The notes under the pieces were generated by a model. The model searched no databases. It was given only the letters and a program-made list of their open reading frames with translations, and was not told where the DNA came from. A stretch of 64,000 nt of DNA. Origin: Talinum fruticosum (Eukaryota > Streptophyta > Magnoliopsida > Caryophyllales > Talinaceae). This document shows, piece after piece, positions 47,840 through 59,395 of this stretch. The position numbers were made by a program, and so were the translations under genes. Where the stretch lies: positions 558,001 through 622,000 of the forward strand of contig JAITYX010000074.1 of assembly GCA_021018815.1 (NCBI GenBank), read 5' to 3'. Positions within the stretch are counted from its first letter, which is position 1; each line of letters begins with the position of its first letter.

Positions 47840-49060
47840 GAGGGTTCATATGAGAACCCTCCTTTTTATGAGAACTTATCATCCGAACCGTTCAAATTTA
47901 ATCCAACGGTCCCGATATAAGGAAGATATTAAAATCATTCATACTTTAATTTAGGCAAAAATTATTAAAATTTTCAATCCTCCTTCCTCCCTCTTACCTC
48001 GCTCGCTCTACCTTCAAAAATCGCCGGCCACCACCTCGCGAGGCCACGTCGCCGGCCACCTCGCCGGTCACTGCAGCACCGGAACCCAATCGCCGGCCGC
48101 ACCTGCCTCTCGCTCGCTCACTCGCTGCCCCTCTCGCGCGCTCGCTGTCCCCCTCGCTCGCTGCAATTCGCCGACGTCTAACTCTCACTCGCCACCTCGT
48201 CGGCCACCTCCCACAACACCGACCACCACTTTACCAACCACTCGCGCCAACCACCATACCACCACCGGAGACCCGGAGCCGTGGAACGGAAATCGCCAAC
48301 TCTCTCTCGAATCTAAGGTTTGTTATATTCTCTATATTAAATTTCTGTTTAATTTCAATTGAAATTTCTGTTTTATAATTAGAATCACAATTTGGAGTTG
48401 TTCTTGGATTTCGTTTGGATTTACGTGATTTCGAGTGTAGGATTTATGAGATTATTGAATTAGAATCTCCCCAAAACAAATGCAACAATTGAACATGAGA
48501 TTGTTCTTGGATTTCGTTTGATGCATATCTGTTCTTAGATTTGGGGTTGAAATTGATGCATTTCGTTGTTGTCAAATGCTTGTTCTCGTATCTTTATCTT
48601 TCCCTCGTTGTCATAAATTAGACATTGCAGCTACTACTTGTATGAGTCTGTAATTGTTTATGTGGTTGCATGTCCGGCATCGGCAGTGTTGTTCGGACTA
48701 ACTAGATTAAACTTTTCCCTATTTGTGCAAAATTATTTGATCATGCTTGATAGACTTTTGCTGATATGTCCTCAATATCTCAAAAATCTAAGTGAAAGCT
48801 TGTTTCCATTGCCTACCTGAAGACTTTTGCTGATAGAAGCTCGAGATCTTTTTAATGCTTCGCAGTACTATCTACCCGAAGGGAGCTATTGGCTTTAACA
48901 AAAATCGGTGATGGTTGTTGGAGCTAGTTCAATTGCCTCTATTTATTGTCTCTAGTTGCATTGCCTGTCTTGTTGGTATTGTCTTAGTGTGAGTTGATAT
49001 GATTGTTGGATTGTGTCAAATTGTGTTTGATTATTGGAATTGAAACAATGAGATTTACAT

Positions 49061-49132
49061 AGTCCATTAGCTCAATTGGTAGAGCATTTGTGTTCGTACA
49101 CAAAATATGTGGGTTCAAATCCCACATGGGCT
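49061..49132 (+). tRNA. tRNA-like sequence inside the MULE (probably a pseudo-tRNA)
   Basis: The 72-nt segment folds as a cloverleaf: acceptor AGTCCAT with ATGGGCT (7 of 7, one G-T), D stem GCTC/GAGC, and T arm GTGGG-TTCAAAT-CCCAC. A box TAGCTCAATTGG and B box GGTTCAAATCC are good. The anticodon arm is abnormal: TTTGTG/CACAAA closes a 6-nt loop (TTCGTA) instead of the usual 5-bp stem and 7-nt loop, so no anticodon can be assigned. No CCA is encoded, as normal in plants. Confidence 0.5.
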
Positions 49133-50254
49133 AATGAACCATAAGCACAAAACATAGGCACAAAAACTCTAAGAAAGAACCATAAGCACAAAAGTTGACA
49201 AAGAGAAGGAAGGACAAAGACTTCTCGATCATGTATAGAAAGAAAAATCATGATTCACTTTTCACAAATTATCTTAGAAAACAAGAACTGTGGATGCAGC
49301 GTATGATATGGCCATACAATAATCATCCAAAAAGAGGATGAGGAGGAGGAAGAAAAAGAAGAAGAAATGCAAGGCAAAAGTAATTTAGAAAACGAGAATG
49401 AAAGAAAATATTATAATGAACCGGAGATCCAACACCCTTCAATTCTAGATCGCAACATGCATACCCTCCGAAATTCGGTTATCCAAGGCCCAAACCCATA
49501 CCCAATATTCGAGAGAATATTTTGGTATGATATGTACTACCTCATGATAGCACACTAGGTTGAAGGCTAAAGCTGAAGCATAAGTGCAAAGGCGATAGTT
49601 AATTATTAGCTTATTCTGGATGCTTTTTTTAATCCAATTAGCTAAATTCAATCGACTACAATCCTTGAGCTAATAAACTCACCCCTGGAAACAAGGACAC
49701 CACCTTAATTTTGTTGAAGTCTCAAGAGACTTTCAATAAAAATCCTAATTCAAATCCATCCCCGCAAAAGTCCTGTAGCCAAGTCGGGTATAGGGGTTAC
49801 GATGTAGCCTCATCCTTGAATTATAAAATTGCGAGATAGATTGATTTCACTAGACCCGAGATTTAAAAACTATTGACTATCTACTACTTCATCGAAATGA
49901 AACAGACAAAGTTTAGAGACGCATATTGCCTCCTGGACAAAATATGGCAGACAGTGCAACTTCAATTGCTCGCGTACACCCACTTGTGAGGAAAACATTA
50001 TCTTCGACAATTCGTATGGAAGATCACGAGAGAGGTATTCCGCTACTCGCCCCATTATCAAATGGTCTTTGTCAATGCCTTGGCGCTAATGCAAATATAA
50101 GTAGCTTAGCAAAATTCAACCTCGAGTCTTGAATAGCATAAATAATTCATCCCTCTTACAAAACCATAAGTCTGTTACATGTAAAGAAACGACGACTAAT
50201 TGAAACAGATCGACATAGTCAATGCGCCAAATATATCCCCGAATTCAATAATCT

Positions 50255-50335
50255 TACAAGCAGCAGGAGCAATAACAACAACAACAGCAACAACAACACT
50301 AATACAACAACAACAACAACACTAATATAAAGCAC
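50255..50335. repeat. Interrupted CAA/ACA microsatellite
   Basis: AACAACAACA runs interrupted by CTAATA, inside the MULE. Confidence 0.7.
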
Positions 50336-50709
50336 GCTCCGGGAAAAAGAGTAAAATCTAGCAAACATTATTAACTTCAAAAATTTATAGATTTATAAAA
50401 ATTTGCTTACATAATCCAGTTTTTGTCTCAAAGTAAAAACAACACTAATACAAAGTTCTAATAAAGTAGATTCTTAAAACAATTCTCCAACTGGACATAA
50501 GCCTATAATAGCTTCTAATCCCTACATCTAAAACTAGTTGCCGCCACGATCACGTTGCTCCCAAAACGTCGCTTCGCCGCCACAAACATGTGTCTTCCCA
50601 AACTAGGTGCTGCAACTTCAAGAAAATAAATAATTACCAATGTTCGAGTTAGTGATTTCAGTTGAAAGAAGTTATAAATATACGATATAAGAATTAAAAA
50701 ATACCATAG

Positions 50710-53207
50710 CTAAGTCGACCCTTTTAAAGGACAATTTCGGCTATCGTGATTTGCTTGTTGTCCACAAGTTTTACAAAGTCTCCTTCTCTTTTGCGCCTCT
50801 AATGCTTTTTCTTTTCCACCTTTGATTCGCTTACCACCACCCTTAGTGTTTGATTGCTTTGGAGGAAGGATCTCAACTTGTTGTGGAGCACTTGAGCCAA
50901 TAAAAGACTCTAACTCTTGTGTCTTACTTTTGCTTTCACTGCCTTTTAATCGCATCAATTTTTAGTGACATTTGAAATTCCCTTCAAAGCCAAAGTAAGC
51001 AATTCGGGGTTCCTACCTGCAACTTCCACACAACTCATGGACTCCATCCAAATATCAGAAATCAACTTATCTTCAACATTCATCCGAGAACAACCCTCCA
51101 AAACATTACCATCCACATCGAAAATAGGTTTGGTTCTTGCCATCTTTGTCCATCTGCTCAAGATGTAGTAAGTGGGAAGCTCATGCACTTTTGCCTTCAA
51201 AATACATAATATATGACGACAAGGAATACCTTCACATTCAAACATTTTACATGAACAATGTGCCACATGATCTACCGGGTTATAAATAATTTCTCTATTC
51301 TTGCAACCTTTTTGCTACTATCACGAAACAATTATCAAGAAAGCTTCCTCAATCTCCTTTTTATCCTCAATCTCACAATCCATGCAAGCTACCCATAACT
51401 CATCTTGAAATCTATAAAAATTTGAGTAAGTATAGATTTTAGCTGCATGACTCTCCAAATCCCTATTTGTCCTCAATTCGGGTAATGAATTACATGTATC
51501 ATTATCCGCTTTTGATCGACGATGTCTTTGCAAATCAATAACACTTTCCCAACACATCCAAAACTCCACCAAACTTAGATGTGGATTTGTAAAGTTGCTA
51601 AAAAATTATTTTCACTTTCGGATCTAAAAGTTGTCCTCAACACTTGCTCCTAAAAACAAATCCCTAAAATAAGCCGGAATCCACATCTCACGAATTCGAA
51701 ACATTTGAGACAACCATTCATTATTTGCTAACCCAAAATCCATAATTATAGATTGCCAAGTGGTTTCAAATTCAACTGGCGTCTCTGAATTGTAAACATA
51801 TGACTTAAACCGAGTATTGAAATCAACATTACTATTCAATATGCATCCAACCTTTTCGAAAGCTTCCTCATGATATGCCATATACAAAATCTATGAGTAG
51901 ATGTATCAAAAACCTATTGTATCGCTAGTTTCATTGCAGGATCTTGATCGGTTATAATACACACTTGGTTTTTATTACACATTGCATCTAAGAACTTTTC
52001 AAATAACCATTTGAATGACTCGGCTTTTTCATCCCCTAAGAATGCGACCCCAAATGTTACACAAAGCCTATGGTTATCAAGACCGGTGAAAGGAGCAAAT
52101 ATCATCTTGTATCTGTTTGTGTCAAATGTTGTGTCAAATGAAACAACATCTCCATATAATGCATAATTTCTCCTAGATATCCCATCGGCCCAAAACACAT
52201 GCTTCAACCGTTGATCATCATCCAACTCATATGCAAAATAGAATGATTGATTAAGCTCCTTTTTCCTTTTGAGGTTTTCAACAAACATGTGAGCATCGGA
52301 ATCCTTTAAATAAGTTTTTAAGTCTCTCCGAAAATTTTTAAGTGCTTCTTTTGAGCATCCAACATGTTCAAAACCACCTATTTGTTCTTTCATGAGACGG
52401 TGGGCTTTACTAGGACCAATATTAGCACGGGTAAATGATTTAAACAAGGTCCTATGCACACTTTTCACCCTAGAGTTTGATATTAACATGTGACGTTTTC
52501 TAGGAGTGGTAAGTAAATGCGTATGACCTTCATAAAATCTGTACAAAACATATTTACCATCTTCAGTCCTTTTAAACCCAACCATAGCATTACAACCCTC
52601 CCTTGTCAACTTTCTCTTGCGAACCTTCTCTTTCCCTTTAGTTTTAGCACTTGTGGAACTTTCTATAAAACCTTGTTTTGAACAAACAAAGTACTTGAAT
52701 AGTTCAATTCCTTGTTTCTTTTTACAAGATGACTTACGAACACTAAATCCAACTTCATGAGCATAAGTTTTGTAAAACTTCTCACAATGTTCCAAGTTGT
52801 CGAATATCATACCTTCTTTTGGAATCAATGTTTCCTCACATGTCGGCACCCACTCTTTCAATACTCTCGTCGGGCTCTTGAAATTTTCAGATTCGTTATG
52901 TTCATCCACCTCCTCATTAATAGTATCTATCAATTCCTACATATATTGTAAAAGCAAAATATTAATGCAAAATTCAGATTTATTCTACTTCTACTCAACC
53001 ATATTTGAAACAATTAATAGGAGGATTCAATAACATGATCATTAGGTCCTAAAACAACTATCATTAGGATTCAAACCTTATCAGCCACAACTAACGAAGG
53101 TGAAGGAATGCTTAGCCCGGAAATGTGTTTGACCCAAGTATGTTAAAAGCTTCGTCGGAAATGCAACCGTCATCGGAGACAATAGAAGGTGTCCGATCCA
53201 ATGACAT
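50710..53207 (-). pseudogene. FAR1-type MULE transposase, disrupted
   Basis: Order on the minus strand: a short first exon (53207-53077) with an apparent frameshift; FAR1 DNA-binding region in 52936-51914 (GMIFDNLEHCEKFYKTYAHE, CNAMVGFKRTEDGKYVLYRF); MULE catalytic domain with Asp in VVSFDTTFDTNRY and in CIITDQDPAMK; SWIM finger CSCKMFECEGIPCRHILC near 51240; and a C-terminal CCHC knuckle (CKTCGQQANHDSRNC) before the stop at 50710. Lesions: a stop replaces a sense codon at 51914-51916, and frame changes are seen near 51850, 51640 and 51605. The layout matches the FAR1-RELATED SEQUENCE 5-like transposases of plant MULEs. It cannot make an intact protein as written. Confidence 0.85.
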
Positions 53208-53266
53208 CGTAGCTTACGGATGGAGAGAGAGAGGGTAGCGAGCGAATTCGGACGGATAGAGAGGCA

Positions 53267-53521
53267 GCGCGCTACGGTGGTGGGCGATTGGGTTCGGTCT
53301 CTGTGGTGGCCGGTCGAGGTGGTGGCCGGCGAATTTTTGGCCGATCGGGGAGGTAGCCGGCAGAGAAGGGGAGAGATGAGAGCACCTGCCGCGCGCTACG
53401 GTGGTGATTGGGTTCGGTCTTTGTGGTGGCCGGCGGGAGGTGGCCGGTCGGGTGGTGGCTCGCGAATTTTTGGCCGGTCGGGGAGGTGGCCGGCAGAGAA
53501 GGGAGAGAGATGAGACCACCG
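53267..53521. repeat. 124-bp tandem duplication in the GC-rich MULE end
   Basis: Two copies begin GCGCGCTACGGTGGTG at 53267 and 53391; both continue ATTGGGTTCGGTCT, GTGGTGGCCGG, then GAATTTTTGGCCG, GGCAGAGAAGG. The related block at the other MULE end (about 48018-48110) is a single inverted copy. Confidence 0.75.
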
Positions 53522-53699
53522 GCGCGAGATTAAAGCATTGTTTTTCCGAATTAAAGCATTGTTAATTCCGAATTAAAGTATGAATGATTTTAATATCTTC
53601 CTTATATCGGGACCGTTGGATTAAATTTGAACGGTTCGGATGATAAGTTCTCATAAAAGGGGGTTCTCATTTTTAGGGGGTTCTCATATGAACCCTCCC

Positions 53700-53700
<1 letters not shown>

Positions 53701-53792
<92 letters not shown>
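53701..53792. repeat. (TA)n tract right of the MULE
   Basis: About 92 bases of nearly pure TA beginning directly at the MULE terminus. The open frames with IYIYIY runs on both strands are artefacts. Confidence 0.95.
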
Positions 53793-53796
<4 letters not shown>

Positions 53797-54186
53797 AGCA
53801 CCTAAATTTGATAAGTTTGTACTTCTCCGTATAATCAAACTTTTACATGTATAAAATAATAGAAATTAAAAAAATATTGTAAAAAAATTCATCTATGAAC
53901 TTTACAACAAAAAAGGAAAAAGATAAGAACAAAACTTGAAAAAAGAAAATGAAGGTGGCAAAGTAAGAGAAGTTTAAAACTTAAACTCTCATTGATAAGA
54001 CTTTATTTTCCCTTGATTGAGATAGAGGAAAATTAACTTCCTTCCTCATAAAAGGAAATTTATTTTCCATTGATTGAGGGAAATTATTTTTTCCTCGAAA
54101 ATATTTATCTACCACTTATCTTTATCAAACGCTGGAAAATAAAATGATAATTTTCGGAAAAATATTTTCCATTCAAATAAACACAC

Positions 54187-55931
54187 TTTGTAATGAAAAT
54201 ATCCCGGTCCCTCTAAGGTGCATCCAACCTTGCTTGTAGGAAAACCTGCATTCCTATATAGGAGTGCGGGGAGAGCTCTAGTTGGTCAGTTATGGACCAG
54301 CTAGTGCAATAATATGGTTTGAAATTATCTCACCTACACCTACTCACCCACCGTGAGCTACCATAAACCTTGGCCCATAGGGTACCAATGCATTATTGCA
54401 ATGCCTAGATCTACCCCAGTGGGCTTGTTTGAGCCCGTAGGCTCTTCAATCTATAAACCAAATTAGGATTTAGGCATATTCATTTTAGTGCAATGAGGTT
54501 TCACAAATATTATCATCATTAAAGGTGATAACAAAACTGTTATTTAACCTTTCCGTGATATATAACAAACATTTTTCAAGATGTTCATATTTGGAGACGA
54601 CAAGACATTCAATTCAACTGAGTTTCAAGCATGTTTATAAAGAAGCCAATATAACAGCAGACTAATTTAGCACTCAATTACGTCTTCCTTTGTCTTAAAT
54701 TTTTATTTTTCCCCACTAGAAACACCATTTTAGTGCTTGATATTTATGTTCTCATTGTTTAACTTTGTGATAAAAAGATATTCATTTTAATGCAAGGTGT
54801 AACCTCTCTCAAGTTTTTAACCACCAAAGGGGTACTACTTGTGAGGTATTTGATCTTTCTTGCAACATGGGTAAATGAGTTCAAATTCCACTTAAAGAAT
54901 GAAAAATTTCCTTTCCTTTAGGGCATTCCTAATGCATGAGCTAATTTTTCGCTCACCAAGACTTATTTAGGTTAACTAAATAAAATATTTATCATGAATT
55001 TACATTACAATACATAAGATTTTTTTTTTTAAAAAGGAAAAAAAAGTCAAAAATAGAAAAAAGAAAAGGTCGAAAAGTAGGACATGTAACCCAAAAATAA
55101 TAGTAATATGACATTTGGAAATATAAGCTCCCATATAAATATAAGAATTTAAACTCCGCCAATAACCCTCCCATGTGCTTCAATTTTTACTAATACATCG
55201 TGGAATTAAAGGAAAATTTATAGTTGGGTTGCAATTTAATTTATATTTACAAACGTAGTCATATTTTTCACACTTTGATCACAATCCAAAATATTAAATT
55301 ACAATTACCCCTCACCTCTTTCTCTCCCATCACGTCACGCTTGGTCCCCACTATCTCTCTCTCCTAACATAATTTTTAAAATAAAAATAAAAAATTATAT
55401 TATTTTTAAAACATATTATTTTTAAAAATTTTTAAAAAATTTTTCCTTTATATAAAAAATTAATTATTTATGTTACAGATAACTTTTAAAATTTTTTTGA
55501 ATGAAAATATTATTTCACATTTAAATTTAAATTTTGTTATTTATTTTTGTAGTACTATTGTGCATTTCTTTTATTATAAATGAACTTATTTCTGCATAAA
55601 AAATTAATGTTGTAATTTTTATAATCTAATTTTAAATAAAATTTAAATTTTAAGTAAACTTATAATTTTTAAGTTTATCGTTATAAATTTGGCATTTGTT
55701 GGGTTGTATTAGGACGTCTTGGATAATGCATATATATGTCGGTGCGTGCTCTTAGATATAAATACTTGGGCGTTGAGGCTCCAAAACTCGATTTCAAGTG
55801 GACGTGGCCTTAGCGGAAGCTCATTGAAGGTACCGTCAATGACTTAAAATTTTATAATTGGGATCCAATTTGCTGTTATTTCATCATTTTTCGCAGCTTT
55901 TCAGATTTAGCTTATTATTTTCTAAAAACAG
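54187..55931. other. Intergenic, no recognised gene
   Basis: Moderately AT-rich. TAGGGCATTCCTAATGCATG at about 54919 looks like a MITE end, but a matching inverted partner was not found. 55380-55700 is extremely AT-rich. Confidence 0.45.
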
Positions 55932-55940
55932 TAAGAATAA

Positions 55941-56714
55941 TGGTTTTTCTAACAGTCACCCTAAGGGCGACAGATCAATAGCTAATTTTATCAATTTAAA
56001 ATAGAATCTTATCTTAATGTAATTAATAAAATATTTTTTTAAATAAATTTATTTTATAATTCTATGAAATCCTATTATCTAATTCTTTCCAAATTATTTA
56101 TTTTTTTAATACAAATTTACCTAACTAAAAACTCTACCTTTTTTTTAATCAAAATTCATCTCAACTCATAATTAAACATTCCATCATTTTTTATCACAAA
56201 ATTATTTTTTTATCTAATTCTTGCGTGCACTGTCAAACACTGTTATCCCAGCCTCCTACATTGGTTTTACCTAAAATTTAGCTAATTAAAATTTTTTACC
56301 TAAATAAAATAGATCACGTTGGTTTTAGTTAGATAGAATTTTGTAATAATTTAGCTAGTTTGATGATAAATAATGGCGTGACCTAAGAAAATTTTAGTTA
56401 GGCAGAAAAAATGGTGAGAGAAGTGTGCACGCAAGAATTAGATAAAAAAAATTTTGTGATAAAAAATGATGGAATTTTTAATTATGAGTTGAGATAAATT
56501 TTGATAAAAAAAATGGTAGAGTTTTTAGTTAGGTAAATTTGTATTAAAAAAAAGAAATAAATAATTTGGAAAGAATTAGATAATAGGATTGATAGAATTA
56601 TAAAAAGATTTTATTTAAAAAGAAAATATTTTATTAATTACATTAAGATAAGATTCTATTTTAAATTGATAAAATTAACTCTTATTCATCGCCCTTAGGG
56701 CAACAGCAAAACCG
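55941..56714. mobile_element. Foldback-type element with ~280-bp inverted arms (MULE-like MITE)
   Basis: The left arm (55941 to about 56225) and the reverse complement of the right arm (about 56430-56714) align almost base for base: CCCTAAGGGCGA, TTTTATCAATTTAAAATAGA, ATCTTATCTTAATGTAATTA, and on to TTCTTGCGTGCAC. The outer bases are TGGTTTTTC and, in reverse complement, CGGTTTTGC. The flanking 9-mers TAAGAATAA (55932-55940) and TAAAAATAA (56715-56723) agree at 8 of 9. Long arms with a 9-bp duplication fit a MULE-type MITE. There is no coding capacity. Confidence 0.75.
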
Positions 56715-56723
56715 TAAAAATAA

Positions 56724-56970
56724 ATAAACATCCAAACATTATTTATGAGCTAAAAACAAATGTAAGAGGCATAACGTTTTTATACACCTAACACAGATAT
56801 AGTTATTTAAAGTATCATACTCAAATGTAATGTAATGCAATAAAAAAATATTGACTACTAAAATTTACATATATCAAATTAAATTACACTGCTAACAGCT
56901 AAACATGACAATTATGCCATCAAGAGTCTATGCTAGCTAATTAATCCAACAAGGTATGACAACAAAATGT

Positions 56971-57031
<61 letters not shown>

Positions 57032-57268
57032 TTTAAATTGAGTGTTCTATTATGGGTTAGACATTTGGCACATTACAATTGACTCCTTTTGTTTTATTAT
57101 TTTCCTTTTTTTTACGTAAAAGCCTTTTGTAACACCCACTTTATTATTACTTATAAATTTTAATTATAAGTGAAATAAAGTACATTCACTACTCTTGAAT
57201 GACTATGATCATCGTCACACTTTATTACCTATAAATATTAATTATAATCATAATTAATATTATATTTT
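56724..57268. other. Intergenic between two MITEs
   Basis: AT-rich, with a (TA)n tract at 56974-57030 and no recognised gene. Confidence 0.55.
56974..57030. repeat. (TA)n microsatellite
   Basis: About 57 bases of pure TA. Confidence 0.95.
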
Positions 57269-57276
57269 ATTACACG

Positions 57277-57878
57277 TAGGGATGACAGTGGGTTCGAACC
57301 CGAACCGGACCCGCTAGACCCGACCCATTTAATCGGATCCGGGTCCAAAAATTTGAACCCAGTGGGTCGGGTCCGGTCCGGGTCTCAAAAATTAAGACCC
57401 GGACCCGACCCGAGACACGTTTAAGACCCGAACACTAATTTTATTTTATTTTTTAAAAAAATTGTGTTAAATTTTGATGGCCTTTTTGTTGTTAAGCTTT
57501 GATGAAATTTGAAATTTGTGGTGTTAAACTTTGATGGATTTTGTGTTTAATATATTGGTGTATTTGATTTGTATGAAGTAAGTATTTGGTTTGTATAATA
57601 GGTTGGTTGATAGATAAGTTAGTATGATGTTAAGGAGGTTATATGCAGCAAAATTGCTTCGAAATTTACAATAATATTAAATAGGGCACAAAATACCGAT
57701 TTTTAAACTCATTTATGACAAAATACACCGGACCAGTGGATCCGTGGACCCGCCGAGTCCAAGTCCAGATTTTACAGATCATCCGGGTCCGGGTCGGGTC
57801 TGGGTCCAGGTCCGAAAAAGTTAAATAGGTCCAGGTCCGAGTCGGACCCGACCCGGACCCGACCCATTACCATCCCTA
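57277..57878. mobile_element. hAT MITE with perfect 8-bp target duplication
   Basis: The left end TAGGGATGACAGTGGGT and the reverse complement of the right end, TAGGGATGGTAATGGGT, match at 14 of 17. ATTACACG flanks both sides (57269-57276 and 57879-57886). Length is 602 bp. Both subterminal regions are packed with GGGTCCGGGTC/GACCCGGACCC motifs in inverted orientation, able to form long hairpins. Such TAGGGATGGCAATGGGT-type elements are widespread in plants. Confidence 0.88.
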
Positions 57879-57886
57879 ATTACACG

Positions 57887-59395
57887 TATATTTTTAAGGA
57901 TTATTGCATTACTTCAACACTTATAAAATTAATTTTTTTTAAAAATACTTAGTAAAAATAATATTTATTTTATATAATTAATCTAATTGTTATAAAAAAC
58001 TATAATATAATATATCTATTAATTTCAGTATTAAAAATTATATAAATTAAATAGATTATAATAATTACGATAATTATAATATAGTTATAATTTAAATTAT
58101 TTTAATTTTTAAACATTCTTTTTTAATCACAAATTTTTAAACATTCAATTATCTTTATTTTATTTCATATATTCAATTACATACAACAAACTAAAATCCA
58201 TTATATATGAAATGAAAAGCTATCATTGGTCATTCAAATTTTACTTTATTCTTTTCAATTATGCAACTAATTAATAGGCAAAATTATTATTAATATACAA
58301 CATTTCACTTTTGACTCATAATATTAGATGAGAGCAAGAATGTCAATTATAGTTAAACTTTCAAAACCGTCCTTTTTGTTGGAAAATTAATGGGATATTA
58401 ATTGATTAATATTAGGAATTGATTATAAAATGGGACAAAAAAATATACTCCTATTAGTGTAATCCTTCTACTTCTCTTATTTCTCCCTTTTTTATTTAAA
58501 AAAATTATTTTGATTTTATTTGCATATTTTGTCTTGATTCAATCTATAAGATATCGCCCCATCTTTCGATAAAAAAATCTATCAGCTATCGTTATTTCCA
58601 TATTTTTGATTTTTTTTTGCATACTATTATTTACTTTTATTGAATTAGTGTATTTTTTTATTAATTTTAAGTTATCCTCTCCCCTAGTATATATATGTTG
58701 ATAATGTACATGATTTTATAATTATTAATGTCTCATTTTTTATTTTTTTCTTATTTCAATCTAGGTTTATTATTCAATGGATGATCAATTAGATTTTGTT
58801 TAATAGAATTTAGAGTTGCTTAATTAGTTTATAAATCAATTGATTCATTAGATTAGTGTAGTTTTTGGTGACTCTTTTATATTATTCTCTTTAAGATTTA
58901 TTTTTAATTTTTATTAGATGTTAACACATATTATTATAAATATTTTATTTTATTTTATTGGCTATTCAAAATTCACATAAGATAGATGACTATTTTCGAT
59001 TTTCAGCAAAAAAAAAATTAAGTTAGCAATTAGTAGGGAAATTATATTGATTATCTTTAACTTTTTTGCTATTATGATGAATAATTTCGGTCAAATCTAT
59101 TACCTATGTCATGTTTATTGAGTATATTGATTCAAGGTTTTATGATTTGTTTTATAAAAAGGTAAAAGTTACACCATATGGTATTAAAAGGAATTATGAT
59201 TAATCCGTTGCTTTTTTTCATAAAAAATATAAAAATATATTTAAATATAAAATATATCAACTACTTAAATAATAAGCATATATCCGTGCAAAATACGAGA
59301 TTCACACAATTATTATATATTAAAAGTTAAATTGAAGTAATGTATGAGCGACGAGTAGGAGAATGGTGGATGACTATGTAGCCGTCGGTGAGACA
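57887..59395. other. AT-rich intergenic region
   Basis: Very AT-rich, with no gene or delimited repeat recognised. Confidence 0.55.

Larger units (their letters stand above)
47838..53699 (-). mobile_element. Mutator-like element (MULE), 5.86 kb, inserted in a (TA)n microsatellite
   Basis: The left end GGGAGGGTTCATATGAGAAC and the reverse complement of the right end are identical over this stretch, and similarity continues for about 110 bp (GAACTTATCATCCGAACCGT and so on), the right arm having a short internal duplication. Beyond that, both ends share GC-rich GCCGGCCACCACCTCG-type DNA. Both ends abut pure TA, so any 9-bp target duplication is hidden within the repeat. It carries a FAR1-type transposase pseudogene on the minus strand, a tRNA-like sequence and about 2.3 kb without recognised genes (48310-50600). 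Confidence 0.85.
47586..54186. mobile_element. Older element with GTGTGTTTG ends, split by the MULE insertion
   Basis: The left end GTGTGTTTGGTTGAAGG and the reverse complement of the right end, GTGTGTTTATTTGAATGG, are each followed by GAAAATATTTTTCC-type arms. The two halves (47586-47798 and about 53793-54186) are separated by a (TA)n tract containing the MULE. Without the MULE and TA repeats the element would be about 0.6 kb. No clear target duplication was read. Confidence 0.55.

Noticed and set aside
53217..53519. Overlapping Arg/Gly- and Pro-rich frames
   Set aside because: They run on both strands through the tandemly duplicated GC-rich MULE end; composition artefact.
53640..53838. Open frames on both strands with long Ile-Tyr runs
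   Set aside because: They are translations of the (TA)n tract and MULE terminus.
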